Assembly (NCBI RefSeq): GCF_004348455.1 | Contig: NZ_SMKA01000035.1 | Location: forward strand, 1 to 45,705 | From: Kribbella albertanoniae | Lineage (GTDB): Bacteria > Actinomycetota > Actinomycetes > Propionibacteriales > Kribbellaceae | Length of the DNA stretch: 45,705 nucleotides | Direction: 5' to 3' | Part shown: one piece after another, positions 24,322-32,184 of the stretch | Layout: each line of letters opens with the position of its first letter | Position numbering within the stretch: position 1 is the stretch's first letter | Program-made: the position numbers and the translations under genes | Notes under the pieces: model-generated | Database searches by the model: none | Told to the model about the DNA's origin: nothing | What the model saw: only the letters and a program-made list of their open reading frames with translations

Positions 24322-24413
24322 GCGGCATGCTCGGGACTTGGACCGCTCACATGAAACGGTCGGAGGTTTTCCTCCGCGGAAGACCTCCGGCCGGTGAATC
24401 AGCAACCCGCGCC

Positions 24414-24881
24414 CTACAGCCCCAGATCGCGCCGCAGCTTGGCCACGTGCCCGGTCGCCTTCACGTTGTACTGCGCCACCGCGACCTTGCCGTCCGGGTC
24501 GATCACGAACGTCGACCGGATCACCCCGGTCACCTTCTTCCCGTACATGGTCTTCTCACCGAAGGCGCCGTACGCGGTCAGCGTCTCCTTCTCCGGGTCG
24601 CTCAGCAGCGGGAACGTCACGCCGTCGCGCTCCCGGAATTTGGCCAGCTTCGCGGGCTTGTCGGGGGAGATCCCCAGTACGGCGTACCCGGCGGCCTGCA
24701 GGGAGTCCAGCGAGTCGCGGAAGTCGCAGGCCTGCTTGGTGCAGCCCGGGGTCATCGCGGCCGGGTAGAAGTAGACGATCACGTTCTGGCCGCGCAGGTC
24801 CTTCAGCGCGACGTCGTTGCCGTCGGCATCCTGGAGGGTGAAATCAGGTGCGGCATCGCCGACGGACAAACGCTCGGACAT
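24414..24881 (-). CDS. bcp: BCP-type thiol peroxidase (peroxiredoxin Q)
   Basis: A 155-residue peroxiredoxin that reduces hydrogen peroxide and organic peroxides. The peroxidatic Cys lies in MTPGCTKQACDFRD; the second Cys five residues on is the resolving one in atypical 2-Cys BCP enzymes. Other family blocks are GDAAPDFTLQD and RSTFVIDPDGKV. ATG 24881 is favoured by GGAGG six bases upstream; an in-frame GTG four codons earlier is less likely. No signal peptide. Confidence 0.94.
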   Translation of the reverse strand: MSERLSVGDAAPDFTLQDADGNDVALKDLRGQNVIVYFYPAAMTPGCTKQACDFRDSLDSLQAAGYAVLGISPDKPAKLAKFRERDGVTFPLLSDPEKETLTAYGAFGEKTMYGKKVTGVIRSTFVIDPDGKVAVAQYNVKATGHVAKLRRDLGL

Positions 24882-25005
24882 CAGGCCCTCCACGGATCGA
24901 GTGAGATGCCCGCAATGTTACGTGCGTGAAAACTCTGGCCACGCCTCAGGGGGCACGCCTCTCGTTCCAGGTGCGGACATGGCTTTCGTGAGTGAGGATG
25001 CGGAG

Positions 25006-26592
25006 ATGAGCCGCGTACCTCCCCGCCCCGCGGAACCACAGTTGTTTGCCGGATACCTCGATCCGCGGCGGCCGCATGCCGATGCGTACGACGAGATGTT
25101 CGATCCGGTCGATGGCGTCCGGACGGCGTACAAGCGGCTGCACGATTCCCTCAGTCCGCTGCAGCCGGCGGACCTGACGACGCGGTCCGAGGCACTGGAC
25201 CGGGCTCTGGTCGATCAGGGCATCACCTTCAGCCTGTCTGGCCAGGAGCGGCCGTTTCCGCTTGACCTGGTGCCGCGGGTCATCACGGCCTCGGAGTGGG
25301 CCCGGCTGGAGCGTGGGATCGTGCAGCGGGTTCGCGGGCTGGAGGCGTTCCTGGCTGACATCTACGGCGACCAGCAGATCGTGAAGGACGGCGTACTGCC
25401 GCGCCGGCTGATCACCTCGTGCGAGCACTTCCACCGGCAGGCCGCCGGCATCGTCCCGCCGAACGGCGTCCGGATCCACGTGGCCGGGATCGACGTGGTC
25501 CGCGACGAGCAGGGCGACTTCCGGGTACTGGAGGACAACCTGCGCAGCCCGTCCGGGGTGTCCTACGTGATGGAGAACCGCCGGACCATGGCGCGAGTCT
25601 TCCCGGACCTGTTCGCCAAGCACCGGGTGCGTCCGGTCGGCGACTATGCGGTCCACCTGCTCAGATCACTCCGCGCTGCGGCCCCACCAGGAGCCACTGA
25701 TCCGAACGTCGTCGTACTGACACCAGGTGTCTTCAACTCGGCGTACTTCGAGCACTCGCTGCTGGCCCGGCAGATGGGCGTCGAGCTGGTCGAGGGCCGC
25801 GACCTGTTTGCCCGGAACAACGTGATCTACCTGCGGACCACCGAGGGCGAGCAGCGGGTCGATGTGATCTACCGGCGGATCGACGACGAGTTCCTCGACC
25901 CGGTGCACTTCGAACCGGACTCCGTGCTCGGGGTCGCGGGCCTGGTGAACGCGGCGCGCGCAGGCAACCTGGTGATCGCCAACGCGATCGGCAACGGTGT
26001 CGGTGACGACAAGCTCGTCTACACGTATCTGCCGGAGATCCTCAAGTACTACCTGGGTGAAGCGCCGCTGCTGCCCAATGTGGACACCTACCGCTGCTGG
26101 CTGCCCGCGGAACACGACGAGGTGCTGGACCGGCTCGACGAGCTGGTCACCAAGCCCGTGGAGGGTTCTGGCGGCTATGGCATCGTCTTCGGACCAGACG
26201 CCTCGCCCAAGGAGCTGCAAGCCCAGCGGCGCCGGATCAAGGCGAATCCACGGGGGTGGATCGCGCAGCCCGTCGTACAGCTGTCGACTGTGCCGACCAA
26301 GGTCGGTGGACGGCTCAAACCGCGTCACGTCGACCTGCGGCCGTTTGCGGTGAATGACGGCGACTCCGTCTTCGTACTGCCGGGCGGACTGACCAGAGTG
26401 GCGATTCCCGAGGGCAGTCTGATCGTCAACTCGTCGCAGGGTGGTGGCTCCAAGGACACCTGGGTCCTGGCGCCACGTGCTTCGGCGGCGGTCTCCGAGC
26501 TCAGCGGTCCGGGGCTCGGCGTGACCTCAGAAGAGGCGTCCACTCCGGAGCGCGGTCCGGAACTCAATATCGCCCAGCAGCAGCAACAGTGA
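25006..26592 (+). CDS. Circularly permuted ATP-grasp type 2 protein
   Basis: A 528-residue protein of the circularly permuted ATP-grasp family (DUF404/DUF407). Recognisable blocks are FDPVDGVRTAYKRLHDSL near the start, RVLEDNLRSPSGVSYVMENR, the NAIGNGVGDDKLVYTYLPEI stretch, VTKPVEGSGGYGIVFG (ATP-binding Lys and Gly loop) and RHVDLRPFAVND toward the end. The family is thought to form amide bonds or ligate peptides; no substrate is proven. The C-terminal 35 residues after VNSSQGGGSKDTWVL are Ser/Glu/Gln-rich and end in QQQQQ. Start ATG 25006 has GAGG nine bases before; ATG 24979 is the alternative. First gene of a three-gene operon. Confidence 0.9.
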   Translation: MSRVPPRPAEPQLFAGYLDPRRPHADAYDEMFDPVDGVRTAYKRLHDSLSPLQPADLTTRSEALDRALVDQGITFSLSGQERPFPLDLVPRVITASEWARLERGIVQRVRGLEAFLADIYGDQQIVKDGVLPRRLITSCEHFHRQAAGIVPPNGVRIHVAGIDVVRDEQGDFRVLEDNLRSPSGVSYVMENRRTMARVFPDLFAKHRVRPVGDYAVHLLRSLRAAAPPGATDPNVVVLTPGVFNSAYFEHSLLARQMGVELVEGRDLFARNNVIYLRTTEGEQRVDVIYRRIDDEFLDPVHFEPDSVLGVAGLVNAARAGNLVIANAIGNGVGDDKLVYTYLPEILKYYLGEAPLLPNVDTYRCWLPAEHDEVLDRLDELVTKPVEGSGGYGIVFGPDASPKELQAQRRRIKANPRGWIAQPVVQLSTVPTKVGGRLKPRHVDLRPFAVNDGDSVFVLPGGLTRVAIPEGSLIVNSSQGGGSKDTWVLAPRASAAVSELSGPGLGVTSEEASTPERGPELNIAQQQQQ

Positions 26593-26608
26593 TGGGGAGG
26601 TGCTGACG

Positions 26609-27553
26609 ATGCTCGCACGCAACGCCGAATCGCTGTACTGGATCGGCCGGTACGTCGAACGCGCGGACGACACCGCGCGGATCCTCGACGTCTCGGTGCA
26701 CCAGCTGCTCGAGGATGCCTCGGTCGATGCCGATACGGCCAGCCGGACCCTGCTCCACGTCCTCGGTATCAACCCGCCGGACGGCGCACCGCTGGACGTG
26801 TGGGGGCTGACCGAGCTGGTCGCCATGTCACCGGAGACCGGCTCGATCATCTCGTCGATCTCCAGTGCCCGGGAGAACACCCGCGTCGCCCGGGAGGTGG
26901 TGTCGAGTGAGCTCTGGGAGTGCATCAACGCGACGTACAACGCCGTACCGGAGCGGCAGCGTGCTGCGCGCCGGATGGGGCCGCACGGGTTCCTGAGCTT
27001 CGTGGAGGACCGGGCGGCGACGTTCGCCGGACTGGCCGACTCCACGATGAGCCGCGACGACGGATGGCGGTTCCTGGTGCTGGGGCGCTCGGTGGAGCGG
27101 GTCGACATGATCGTCCGGCTGCTGATGTCCCGGGTGGGCGACAAGCCGACGTCTCCCGGGTGGGTGACGGTACTGCGTTCTGCTGGTGCCCATGACACGT
27201 ACCTGCGCACGTATCGGGGTGCACTCGATGCCTCCCGGGTGGTGCAGTTCCTCCTGCTCGACAGGCTGTTCCCGCGGTCGGCGTTCCACGCGCTGCTGCA
27301 GGCCGAGGCGTGTCTGGAGGAGCTCGACCGCGGTCCGGCGGCCCGCATTGGTACCGGCGCGGAGGCGTCCCGGTTGCTGGGGAAGGCGCGGAGCGATCTG
27401 GAGTTCCTGCGCCCTGCTGAGCTGCTGGACAACCTCACCGGCCGACTGCAGGCGCTGCAGACGACAGTGCGCGAGGTCGGCGAGGCAGTGTCCCGGCAGT
27501 ACTTCCACACCGTGCCCTGGATCGAGTGGAACAACGCGGAGGTGAACCTGTGA
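26609..27553 (+). CDS. Alpha-E domain protein (DUF403)
   Basis: A 314-residue, nearly all-helical protein starting MLARNAESLYWIGRYVERADDTARIL, which is the unmistakable opening of the alpha-E family, with later SSARENTRVAREVVSSELWECIN and LGRSVERVDMIVRLL. It always accompanies the circularly permuted ATP-grasp protein and is inferred to work with it, perhaps as a substrate or scaffold-binding partner. ATG 26609 is selected because GGGGAGG lies eight bases upstream. It overlaps the transglutaminase gene by four bases. Confidence 0.93.
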   Translation: MLARNAESLYWIGRYVERADDTARILDVSVHQLLEDASVDADTASRTLLHVLGINPPDGAPLDVWGLTELVAMSPETGSIISSISSARENTRVAREVVSSELWECINATYNAVPERQRAARRMGPHGFLSFVEDRAATFAGLADSTMSRDDGWRFLVLGRSVERVDMIVRLLMSRVGDKPTSPGWVTVLRSAGAHDTYLRTYRGALDASRVVQFLLLDRLFPRSAFHALLQAEACLEELDRGPAARIGTGAEASRLLGKARSDLEFLRPAELLDNLTGRLQALQTTVREVGEAVSRQYFHTVPWIEWNNAEVNL

Positions 27554-28392
27554 GGTGGCGTCTCCGGGTGGTGCACACCACCGGCTACCGGTACGACGGT
27601 CCGGTCGCCCAGTCCTACAACGAGGCTCGGCTCACCCCGCGCAGTGACGACCGGCAGAACTTGATGGTTGCGCGGCTGGAGACTGTCCCCGCGACCCGTG
27701 CCTACAAGTACACGGACTACTGGGGCACTGAGGTCAACGCCTTCGACCTGTTCACCCCGCACACCGAGCTCAAGGTCGTCGCGTCCTCCGTGGTCGAAAC
27801 GACCGGACAGCCGCTCCCTGCGGTCGATGCGTCCTGGAACGACGTGCGGTCGTCGGAGTCCGTCGACCTGTACGCCGAGTACCTCGAATGGACCAGCTAC
27901 GTTCCGAAGCACCGCGAGCTGACCGCTGTGGCCCGCGGGCTGCGCAAGGGTCGGACTCCCCAGGAGACCGTGCTCGCAGTGTCCAAGTGGGTGCACGACA
28001 CCCTCAAGTACCAGCGCGGCACCACAGGTGTGCACTCGTCGGCCATCGACGCGTGGCAGGCCGGTGAGGGCGTCTGCCAGGACTACGCACACCTCACGCT
28101 CGCCATGCTGCGTGCTGTCGGTATCCCGAGCCGCTACGTCTCCGGCTACCTACACACCAAGCCGAACGCAGCAGTGGGTGAAACAGTCGTCGGTGAGAGC
28201 CATGCGTGGATCGAAGCCTGGACCGGTGAGTGGTGGGGCTTCGACCCGACCAACGACCTTCCGATCGCACACCGGCACGTCTGGGTCGCCACTGGTCGCG
28301 ACTACGCCGACGTGTCCCCGTTGAAGGGCATCTACTCGGGCGGCGCGGCCACAGCAATCGAGGTGACAGTGGACATGACCCGGCTAGCCTGA
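27550..28392 (+). CDS. Transglutaminase-family protein of the ATP-grasp/alpha-E operon
   Basis: A 280-residue protein with an N-terminal beta domain (VVHTTGYRYDGPVAQSYNEARLTPR) and a transglutaminase core with all three catalytic residues: Cys in GEGVCQDYAHL, His in GESHAWIEAW and Asp in WWGFDPTND. Unlike the divergent protein at 17714, this is a complete triad, probably a peptidase or amidotransferase. Start GTG 27550 overlaps the alpha-E stop and follows GGAGG at seven bases. Genes of this triad are conserved together in many bacteria, suggesting synthesis and cleavage of an unknown peptide bond. Confidence 0.93.
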   Translation: MRWRLRVVHTTGYRYDGPVAQSYNEARLTPRSDDRQNLMVARLETVPATRAYKYTDYWGTEVNAFDLFTPHTELKVVASSVVETTGQPLPAVDASWNDVRSSESVDLYAEYLEWTSYVPKHRELTAVARGLRKGRTPQETVLAVSKWVHDTLKYQRGTTGVHSSAIDAWQAGEGVCQDYAHLTLAMLRAVGIPSRYVSGYLHTKPNAAVGETVVGESHAWIEAWTGEWWGFDPTNDLPIAHRHVWVATGRDYADVSPLKGIYSGGAATAIEVTVDMTRLA

Positions 28393-28396
28393 GGCC

Positions 28397-29440
28397 ATGC
28401 GGGCGATGACCATCACACCGGGCAAGGCGGACTCCGCGCGGTTGGGTGAGGTGGCAGAGCCGCCGGTCACTGACGGATCAATCCTGGTAGAAGCCCTGCT
28501 GACAGGCATCTGCGGGACCGATCTAGAGCTGGTGTCCGCACACTTCGGAACCGGTCGGCCGGGCTCAGACCAGCTGGTCATCGGCCATGAGTCGCTAGGA
28601 CGGGTCCTCGAGGCACCTGCGGGTTCCGGCTTCGCACCGGGTGACCTGGTCGCCGGAGTGGTCCGCCGGCCGGACCCGGTGCCCTGTCCGGCCTGTGCAC
28701 GCGGTGAGTGGGACTTCTGCCGCAACGGCCGCTACACCGAGCGCGGAATCAAGGAGCTGGACGGGTACGGCGCCGAGCGCTGGCGCGTCGACCCCTACTT
28801 CGCCGTACCGGTTCCCGCCGAGCTCGGAAACCTCGGCGTACTCGTGGAACCGGCCAGTGTGCTCACCAAGAGCTGGGAACAGATCGATGCGGTCGGACAG
28901 CGGTCCTGGTACGGCCCCGAACACGTCCTCATCACAGGGGCCGGGCCGATCGGGCTCCTGGCCGCCATGGTCGCGCGACAGCGTGGGTACGACGTCCATG
29001 TGCTCGACCGGATGTCCGACGGGCCGAAGCCGGACCTGGTCCGCGCACTCGGGGCCAGCTATCTGACGGACCTCAGCCAGCTCCCCGTCGTACCGGACGT
29101 GATCATCGAAGCGACCGGTGTCGGCCAGGTCGTCTTCGACTGCGCCAAGCTGCTCGGACCGGCCGGGGTGATGTGTCTGATCGGCATCTCGCCGGGGCCC
29201 GCCTCGATCGACGTACAGCTCGATGCACTGATCCGGCAGCTCGTCGTGCGCAACGTCTCGGTGATCGGCGTGGTCAACGCCGCCAAGCGGCACTACGCCG
29301 ACGCCGTGGACGTGTTGCAGGCGGCGGATCCGGACTGGCTGACGCGCCTGATCACCAGGACCGTCCCGTTGTCCGACTGGACGTCGGCGCTGGCCCGGGA
29401 GCCCGACGACATCAAGGTGGTCGTGGACATGCAGGGCTGA
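28397..29440 (+). CDS. Zinc-dependent glucose 1-dehydrogenase-like MDR enzyme
   Basis: A 347-residue medium-chain dehydrogenase. Catalytic zinc motif CGICGTDLE lies at about residues 38-46, GHESLGRV (catalytic zinc-site Glu) follows, and CPACARGEWDFC carries the structural zinc cysteines. The nucleotide-binding loop is ITGAGPIGLLAAM. The overall arrangement, including VDPYFAVPVP and the C-terminal domain, is that of glucose dehydrogenases of the archaeal/actinobacterial type using NAD(P). TAGCCT lies six bases before ATG 28397, suggesting a separate leaderless transcript from the upstream operon. Confidence 0.85.
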   Translation: MRAMTITPGKADSARLGEVAEPPVTDGSILVEALLTGICGTDLELVSAHFGTGRPGSDQLVIGHESLGRVLEAPAGSGFAPGDLVAGVVRRPDPVPCPACARGEWDFCRNGRYTERGIKELDGYGAERWRVDPYFAVPVPAELGNLGVLVEPASVLTKSWEQIDAVGQRSWYGPEHVLITGAGPIGLLAAMVARQRGYDVHVLDRMSDGPKPDLVRALGASYLTDLSQLPVVPDVIIEATGVGQVVFDCAKLLGPAGVMCLIGISPGPASIDVQLDALIRQLVVRNVSVIGVVNAAKRHYADAVDVLQAADPDWLTRLITRTVPLSDWTSALAREPDDIKVVVDMQG

Positions 29441-29457
29441 CCTGCGAGGATGGGGGT

Positions 29458-29721
29458 ATGTCGGAGACGAAAGCTCGCACCGCCGAGCAGATCGAAGCGG
29501 ACATCGCCGCCACCCGGGCCCGGCTGGCCTCGACCGTGGACGAGCTGGTCGACCGCGCGCACCCGAAGAACGTGGCCCTGCGGCAGGTCGAGCAGGCCAA
29601 GTCCCAGGTGTTCGACGAGACCGGGCAGCTCCGCACCCAGAAGCTCGTCGCGGTCGCCGGTGCTGCCGTCGGTGTCGTCGCCGTGCTGCTGCTGATCCGT
29701 CGCCTGGTGGGACGCCGGTGA
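29458..29721 (+). CDS. DUF3618 family small membrane protein
   Basis: An 87-residue protein. The N-terminal helix ARTAEQIEADIAATRARLAST(VDEL) is the DUF3618 signature, and residues 63-82 form one membrane helix (VAVAGAAVGVVAVLLLI). These proteins are found with phage-shock or membrane-remodelling genes in actinobacteria; function unknown. It overlaps the GroES-like gene by four bases (GTGA), so they are translated together. Confidence 0.85.
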   Translation: MSETKARTAEQIEADIAATRARLASTVDELVDRAHPKNVALRQVEQAKSQVFDETGQLRTQKLVAVAGAAVGVVAVLLLIRRLVGRR

Positions 29722-30056
29722 CTGTTCGCAAGAAGCTCACCGACGACAAGCTGCCGGTCCGGATGCTGCACGACCGCGTCCTGGTCTCGGTGGAGGCCGA
29801 GGGTGAGCGCAAGTCGTCGGCCGGCATCCTGATCCCCGCCACCGCCCAGATGGGCCGCCGGCTGGCTTGGGCGAAGGTCGTCGCGATCGGCGCCAACGTC
29901 CGGACCGTCGAGGTCGGCGACCGCGTCCTGTTCGACCCGGAGGACCGGGCCGAGGTCGAGGTCCGAGGCGACGACTACATCCTGCTGCGTGAGCGCGACC
30001 TGCACGCCGTCGCCTCCAACCGCCTCGAGGACGGGCAGACCGGCCTCTACCTCTGA
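29718..30056 (+). CDS. GroES-like co-chaperonin fold protein
   Basis: A 112-residue protein of the Cpn10 fold. PVRMLHDRVLVSVE at residues 13-26, SSAGILIPATAQ (mobile loop position), VGDRVLFDPEDRAEVEVRGDDYILLRERDLHA are all GroES-type. It lacks the hydrophobic IVL tripeptide pattern in exactly the usual form (GILIP), has a different C-terminus, and is not beside groEL, so it is probably a paralogue with a separate function rather than the main GroES. GTG start overlaps the DUF3618 stop. Confidence 0.85.
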   Translation: MTVRKKLTDDKLPVRMLHDRVLVSVEAEGERKSSAGILIPATAQMGRRLAWAKVVAIGANVRTVEVGDRVLFDPEDRAEVEVRGDDYILLRERDLHAVASNRLEDGQTGLYL

Positions 30057-30060
30057 GTGC

Positions 30061-30438
30061 TCAGAAGCTGTTCGGGCCGAACCGGAAGATCGCGAGCACG
30101 ACGGCGAGCACCAGGACCACCGCGTTGATGATGATCGGTTGGTACTCCTTGCGGCGGCCGTGGGTGATGATCGCGCCGAGCATGATCACGGCCAGCCCGA
30201 CCGCGGCCAGCGGGGTCAGGATCGGGGCGATGTCGAGGACGGCCGGCAGGATCAGGCCGATCGCGCCGAGCACCTCGGCGGCCCCGATCAGCTTCAGGGT
30301 GCCGGGCGAGAAGTCCTCGACCCACTTCATGTTCGGGGTCGCGAGCAGCTTGGCGTGCGACTGAGCCAGCTTGTTCGCGCCCGCGGCCAGGAAGAAGGCG
30401 GCCAGAACTCCGGCCAGGATCCACAGAAAGACGTTCAT
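30061..30438 (-). CDS. DoxX-family membrane protein
   Basis: A 125-residue protein with four predicted membrane helices: residues 4-22 (FLWILAGVLAAFFLAAG), about 47-66, 70-88 and 100-118. GANKLAQS after the first helix and the GxxEVLGAIGLILP stretch are typical of DoxX/DoxD-like proteins, which are linked to membrane redox or oxidative-stress complexes in actinobacteria. It is convergent with the GroES-like gene (four-base gap) and divergent from a MarR gene whose operator lies between, so it is probably repressed by that MarR. Confidence 0.87.
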   Translation of the reverse strand: MNVFLWILAGVLAAFFLAAGANKLAQSHAKLLATPNMKWVEDFSPGTLKLIGAAEVLGAIGLILPAVLDIAPILTPLAAVGLAVIMLGAIITHGRRKEYQPIIINAVVLVLAVVLAIFRFGPNSF

Positions 30439-30456
30439 GGCTCACTCTCGGTTATC

Positions 30457-30472
30457 AGTTGATGTATCAACT
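30457..30472. promoter_or_regulatory. MarR-type operator in the doxX/marR intergenic region
   Basis: AGTTGATGTATCAACT: seven-base inverted arms with a two-base spacer, placed 19 bases before the DoxX start. TTGAT-N2-ATCAA is a common MarR-family site form. It differs from the CTTG-N2-CAAG boxes near the other MarR gene, so the two regulators should be distinct. Confidence 0.65.
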
Positions 30473-30524
30473 CAAGGTAGACCCTCGGGACTTGAAGCGT
30501 CAACAAATCACGTAAACTAGCGGC

Positions 30525-31010
30525 GTGGCGGAGCGGAACGAGGACACCCGATGGCTGGAGCGCGATGAGCTCGCGGCCTGGATGTCGCTGGCCGGGCTGA
30601 TGTTCAAGCTGCCCGGAGCGCTCGACTACCAGCTGCAGCGGGACTCCGGTCTGACCCATTTTGAGTACCTGGTGCTCGCCGGGCTCTCCGAATCACCGGA
30701 CCGGTCCCGGCGGATGAGTGATCTGGCCGGATTCGCCAACGGCTCGCTGTCGCGGCTGTCGCACGTGGTCAAACGGCTCGAGCGCCGCAGCTTCGTCGTA
30801 CGGCGTCCCGCTGAGGATGACGGCCGGATCACCGTCGCCACCCTGACGGATGCCGGCTACGCCTTCCTGGTGGACGCTGCACCCGGACATGTCCGTACCG
30901 TCCGCGAGTACGTGATCGATGCGCTCACGCCGGAGCAACTCGCTCAGCTGAAGGTGATCGCCGACCAGATCCTCCAGAGAGTGGACCCAGGCAAGCCCTG
31001 CAGTGAATGA
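30525..31010 (+). CDS. MarR-family transcriptional regulator
   Basis: A 161-residue MarR protein. The helix-turn-helix reads MSDLAGFANGSLSRLSHVVKRLE and the wing RRPAEDDGRITVATLTDAG, with N-terminal and C-terminal dimer helices. GTG 30525 is six bases after TAAACT, so it is likely leaderless. Divergent from doxX; autoregulation through the palindrome at 30457-30472 is likely. The stop is followed after 18 bases by dapC, which has its own weak -10-like GAGAAT. Confidence 0.92.
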   Translation: MAERNEDTRWLERDELAAWMSLAGLMFKLPGALDYQLQRDSGLTHFEYLVLAGLSESPDRSRRMSDLAGFANGSLSRLSHVVKRLERRSFVVRRPAEDDGRITVATLTDAGYAFLVDAAPGHVRTVREYVIDALTPEQLAQLKVIADQILQRVDPGKPCSE

Positions 31011-31028
31011 GCGGGGGAGAATGGCGGA

Positions 31029-32135
31029 GTGAAATTCGAGACCTCCAGCCGGCTGCCCGACTTCCCGTGGGACAAGCTCGCCCCATACAAGGCCAAGGCG
31101 GCCGCCCATCCGGACGGCATCGTCGACCTGTCCGTGGGTAGTCCCGTCGACCCAGTGCCCGCACTGGTGCAGAAGGCGCTGGCTGACGCGGCGGACGCAC
31201 CGGCGTACCCGACCACACTCGGTACGGCGTCGGCCCGCCAAGCTGCGGTCGACTGGCTGGCCCGTCGTCTCGGAGTGGTCGGCGTGGACCCGCAGCACGG
31301 CGTACTGCCGGTCATCGGGACCAAAGAGTTGATCATGATGCTGCCGACGCTGCTCGGCGTGGGCGCTGGGGACATGGTGCTGATCCCCGACCTGGCCTAC
31401 CCGACCTACGAGGCCGGTGCGGCCCTGGCACGCGCAACCAGCGTGCCGGTGGCGGACCCGACGGCGTACGACGGTGGTCCGGTCCGGATCGCCTACCTGA
31501 ACTCGCCCCGCAATCCGTCTGGCCAGATCACGCCCCCGGACGACCTGCGGCGGGCTGTCGAGTGGGCGCGGGCGAACGACGTACTGCTGGTGAGTGACGA
31601 GTGCTATGCCGAGTTCGGCTGGGACGAGAAGCCGATGTCCGTGCTGCACCCCGACATCTGCGGTGGGACCTTCGACAACCTGCTCGCGGTGCACTCGCTC
31701 TCCAAGCGCTCCAACCTGGCCGGCTACCGGGGCGGATTCGTCGCTGGCGACGAGACGGTGGTCGCGGAACTGCTTGCAGTACGCAAGCACGCCGGACTGA
31801 TGGTGCCTTCACCGATCCAGGCAGCCATGGCTGCTGCGTTCGCTGATGACACCCATGTGGATGAGCAGCGCGAGCGCTACCTCCGCCGCCGCACCCTCCT
31901 CCGCGACGCCCTCACCGGCGCCGGCTGGAACATCACGCTCTCCAACGGCGGCCTCTACCTGTGGGCGGACCACCTGACGTACGACTCCTATGCCTCGGTG
32001 GCCGCCCTGGCTGAGCACGGCATCCTCGTCGCGCCCGGCACCTTCTACAGCCCCGACGCCGATCACCACATCCGGGTCGCGCTGACCGGAACCGACGAGC
32101 GCGTGGAGGCGGCAGCTGCCCGGCTCAAGGGCTAA
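31029..32135 (+). CDS. dapC: Succinyldiaminopimelate transaminase (DapC)
   Basis: A 368-residue class I/II fold-type I aminotransferase acting in lysine and peptidoglycan precursor synthesis. The opening LPDFPWDKLAPYKAKAAAHP and DLSVGSPVDPVP are characteristic of actinobacterial DapC; the PLP lysine lies in HSLSKRSNLAGYR, and NSPRNPSGQI and SDECYAEFGW supply other PLP contacts. The closing RVALTGTDERVEAAAARL has the substrate carboxylate Arg. Start GTG 31029. In many actinobacteria dapC is beside a ferredoxin gene; that is not the case here. Confidence 0.92.
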   Translation: MKFETSSRLPDFPWDKLAPYKAKAAAHPDGIVDLSVGSPVDPVPALVQKALADAADAPAYPTTLGTASARQAAVDWLARRLGVVGVDPQHGVLPVIGTKELIMMLPTLLGVGAGDMVLIPDLAYPTYEAGAALARATSVPVADPTAYDGGPVRIAYLNSPRNPSGQITPPDDLRRAVEWARANDVLLVSDECYAEFGWDEKPMSVLHPDICGGTFDNLLAVHSLSKRSNLAGYRGGFVAGDETVVAELLAVRKHAGLMVPSPIQAAMAAAFADDTHVDEQRERYLRRRTLLRDALTGAGWNITLSNGGLYLWADHLTYDSYASVAALAEHGILVAPGTFYSPDADHHIRVALTGTDERVEAAAARLKG

Positions 32136-32172
32136 CTCGCAAAGATGTATTACCTTTCAGTATTTCTTCGCT

Positions 32173-32178
32173 TACACT
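32173..32178 (+). promoter_or_regulatory. -10 element before the PLP aldolase-like gene
   Basis: TACACT six bases before ATG 32185, in an AT-rich stretch (TATTACC ... TATTTC) that contrasts with the surrounding DNA. Probable leaderless promoter; the -35 is unclear. Confidence 0.5.
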
Positions 32179-32184
32179 CCCAGA

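Noticed and set aside
26527..28092. A 521-codon minus-strand frame over the alpha-E and transglutaminase genes
   Set aside because: Antisense to two well-supported genes and compositionally typical of a shadow frame.
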